DNA from: Pyrocephalus nanus
Taxonomy: Eukaryota; Chordata; Aves; Passeriformes; Tyrannidae
DNA length: 64,000 nt
NCBI GenBank assembly: GCA_038380795.1
Contig: CM076264.1
Location: forward strand, 3,660,001 to 3,724,000
Direction: 5' to 3'
The notes below the pieces were generated by a model. That model was not told where the DNA came from, made no database searches, and was given only the letters and a program-made list of their open reading frames with translations. The translations under genes and the position numbers were made by a program. This document shows positions 61,601-64,000 of the stretch, in pieces (the stretch's first letter is position 1; every line of letters begins with the position of its first letter).

Positions 61601-64000
61601 CACAGCATGTTCTATGTTCCCATTTTAAAACATGAAACTCGCCTTTTTTTTTTTAATTTTGGAATTGAAGACACTAATCTAATACAGCTAAAGCATTTCA
61701 TCAAGCTCTCCCAAATAATCACCTACAAGTAGGCTCCTATGTTGAGAAAATAAAATGTTCAATAAGAAAGACCAAGGAAGAAAAAAAAAAGAAGTCCTGC
61801 TAAAACAACAGCTAAAAATAAACACGACTGTGCCTGCTATTGTTAAATCCTGCACCTACTTTTTAGGAATATGCAAAGTGAATATTAAACAATCCTGTAC
61901 ACTTCCTGGTGCCATTTCCTATGGCTCTGAACCAGAATTTCCGCCCTTATTATGAGCAACGACTCCTGGAATTTTTTAGCCATGAGATTGAGGCTTCTGT
62001 ACCGTGAATCAGAGCTCAAGTGGTACAGCCAATGAGCACACAGCAAGAGGTCATTGCAACACCATGTTGCCAGACAAGTTATTGCTCACAAAAGTGTACC
62101 TACTGCTGCTGTAAAGCAACATTAACATCTATTAGCCAATTGCTGCAGTCTCCTTTATGTCAGTCATCATGTGTCTCTGCCTATAATGCAGGAATGCACA
62201 GTTCTCTGAGGCCAGACTTTGGACAGCAACTACATGCAGGTATTGTGCCACAGAAGGTATCTGAATTTCCATAAAACACTCCCCCTGTTTCTTCTGCTTA
62301 CAGAAACATGCTGTATTTAAAACCCAGAAGTACAAGGAGGATGTTTCAGACTATAGAATTGTTTTGCATTTTATACAGCTATTATTATTTTGTTTATTTT
62401 GATTATCCCTTTATTGCTCCTATCAATGAGAATTAAGTATCACAACAATGAGAATGTGTACGGTAATTAGGGCAGCAATTAAAACCATCTTTATTATCCA
62501 GCAAGATGCATATCACTACATTCACTCTGTGCCAATTACCAAGCAATTATTTTAATCAGTATCATACGGTATCCATTTGACATTGTGACCCAGAAGACAG
62601 TTTCACAGGAAAAGCTTGATACCACAGGCCCTTTTACAAACCATTTCCTTTGACCTCAAGAGAATTTCATGTCTGGACTGGCTGCCTCTGCTGCAACATC
62701 TTGTCTTATCCTCACTTGAGAAACATTTTTAGAGCTTACTCCAAAGCAGAGTTCTTCTCTCAGTGAGTGTGCATGCCCAGAACTTTCATGATTTTTTTAT
62801 ATCTCACAGGATTGATGTTTTGGAGTTAACACCAGCCCCTTCAACAAATGCTCCTCATACCAAAATTCAGTGAATTATCCATGTAATGACAGAGCAGTGC
62901 CATTTCCTTTGTGCCACAGATTCCTTTTAATGAACTAATCTCTTATTTTTGTGTGTGTCCTACTCAGATCTTCAAATGATCTGTTCATTTCTCTTGGTAT
63001 TAACTTCTCTGGGCTTCTGCTAAAGCATCTGGAGCCACTGGAAATATATTCCAGCAGATCTGTTGTTTTGTACCACACACAACATCCACCAAGGCTGGTG
63101 AAGACCCATTTCAACAAAAATTCACTTGCCCGTGCCACTGCATATTTGGCTTTGCAGAAATCAGGTGTAGCTTAAAAATCTGACACTCTAAACGGGCCAG
63201 AATATATCCCAGCAAAGTCATGCAGCTGATCCAAATGCAGAGCACATATGTTTGCTTATACAAAGGAGGCTGGGAAAAGTGACAGAAAAACTCAAGTGGT
63301 TTTGTTGTTTTTTTTCAGCCTGAAACCTGCATATATAGAATAATCATAGGAGGTTTTTGGAAATACTGTTATAAAAGATTTGCAAATGCATGTAACAGCT
63401 TGGTATTCCTTATCTTTCAGTTTTTCAGGCTTATTCCCTGAGGGAACATTCCCATTTAAATAACATGAAAAATGCTGGCCAAACAGTGTTTCAGGGCTTA
63501 GTTACATAAACATTTTCTTCAGAAACAAAGCTGGTGTATCAAGTCCTCACCCGTTCCCCTCCTTTCCAGAGCCTGTTGTCTTTGGCTGTTCCTTTCTGCT
63601 TCCCATCACACTCCACTGCCTCCTCACTTGTATTGCTACAATTGTTTCAGCATAATGAGACGAACCAGATTCCTGAAATAATTTGGATTTTGAAGTGCTG
63701 CTTTGTTTTGAAGGGTCTTTGTTTAACCCAGATCCCATAAGTGACCCCAGTTTATAGCACAACCCACGTACACTCTAACTGGCAGGACAATATGGTGCTG
63801 AAATACAGTGCAGTGGGAGGAACAAGCAACTGGGGAGAGGAGAAAATGGGGTGAGAACTTCCTGAACTAATTACTTGCTAGAGAGAATGTGTTGAGCTAC
63901 TTCAGACTTATCAACTTATCACCAGCAAAATAAGTTTAGTAACTGTGACTCACCAATGACAAGGTTTTCTTGCCACATCTTTTTCTCTCGGCTCTTCCAC
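58619..64000 (+). other. MYOZ2: MYOZ2 intron 5 (5' part)
   Basis: At least 5.4 kb with no exon. In particular no frame reads PFGGFE, FELLLLTDPR or SFNRTPKGW, the conserved pieces of the last exon. Open frames at 59558-59977 and 59984-60367 on the minus strand show no family similarity. A homeodomain-motif-rich AT stretch lies at about 62380-62580 (see findings). Confidence 0.8.

Larger units (their letters stand above)
48735..64000 (+). other. MYOZ2: MYOZ2 gene span (3'-truncated by window)
   Basis: Myozenin-2 (calsarcin-1, FATZ-3) is a Z-disc protein of cardiac and slow muscle that tethers calcineurin and binds alpha-actinin, filamin C and telethonin. Coding exons at 49592-49667, 54900-55069, 56644-56773 and 58435-58618 join in phase 1, 0 and 1 and encode residues 1-186. 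The last ends at phase 2 inside an Arg codon. The expected final exon (VATPFGGFE... to the C-terminus, about 78 residues, holding much of the calcineurin-binding part) is not found before 64000, so intron 5 exceeds 5.4 kb. Confidence 0.93.

Noticed and set aside
1..64000. CRISPR arrays, tRNA/rRNA genes, operons, prophage or insertion sequences
   Set aside because: Looked for spaced direct repeats, tRNA cloverleaf-like boxes and clustered long ORFs. None found, and the exon-intron structure is clearly vertebrate.

Overview
The window is vertebrate nuclear DNA: AT-rich, intron-dominated, with small exons bounded by good GT/AG splice sites and no bacterial or phage features. It holds most of one striated/smooth-muscle gene and the first part of a second, both on the + strand: SYNPO2 (synaptopodin-2, myopodin) and MYOZ2 (myozenin-2, calsarcin-1, FATZ-3). 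The short introns, the roughly 20 kb spacing between the genes and the scarcity of interspersed repeats (only decayed MIR/L2-like fragments) suggest a compact amniote genome, most likely a bird. The species cannot be fixed from the sequence alone.

Layout. 1-6289 is the end of SYNPO2 intron 1; exon 1, encoding the start of the PDZ domain, lies upstream of the window. SYNPO2 coding exons follow at 6290-6441 (rest of the PDZ domain), 10132-10925 and 13989-16174/16204 (large proline/serine-rich exon), and 28934-29500 (alternative last coding exon). Exon 4 can be read through to a stop at 16202-16204, giving the short C-terminus VWKPSVIAE. Alternatively it is spliced at 16174 to 28934, giving the long C-terminus ending in RGWRRPT. 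All phases join without a frameshift. With the 35 residues expected from exon 1, the predicted long form is about 1267 residues and the short form about 1088, close to the human isoforms as I remember them. Candidate 3' ends lie near 17.6 kb (short form) and 33.0 kb (long form).

About 33-48.7 kb is intergenic with no gene I can support. It holds a decayed MIR copy, a diverged inverted-repeat pair and a purine mirror repeat. MYOZ2 begins around 48.7-49.0 kb with a probable non-coding first exon carrying a MEF2 consensus and an E-box. Its coding exons are 49592-49667 (start ATG at 49592), 54900-55069, 56644-56773 and 58435-58618, giving residues 1-186 of about 264. The last coding exon is beyond position 64000.

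The two products act in the same place, the Z-disc, where both bind alpha-actinin and filamin. The most interesting thing I see is that these neighbours share a short basic-aromatic motif of the form [KR]G-x3-F-x2-R-x2-R-x2-KY. It occurs once in MYOZ2 and in three related copies in SYNPO2. From general knowledge the paralogues are also paired in vertebrate genomes (SYNPO2L with MYOZ1, SYNPO with MYOZ3), which points to an ancient tandem pair. I found no evidence of an unknown defence, mobile or RNA system here.
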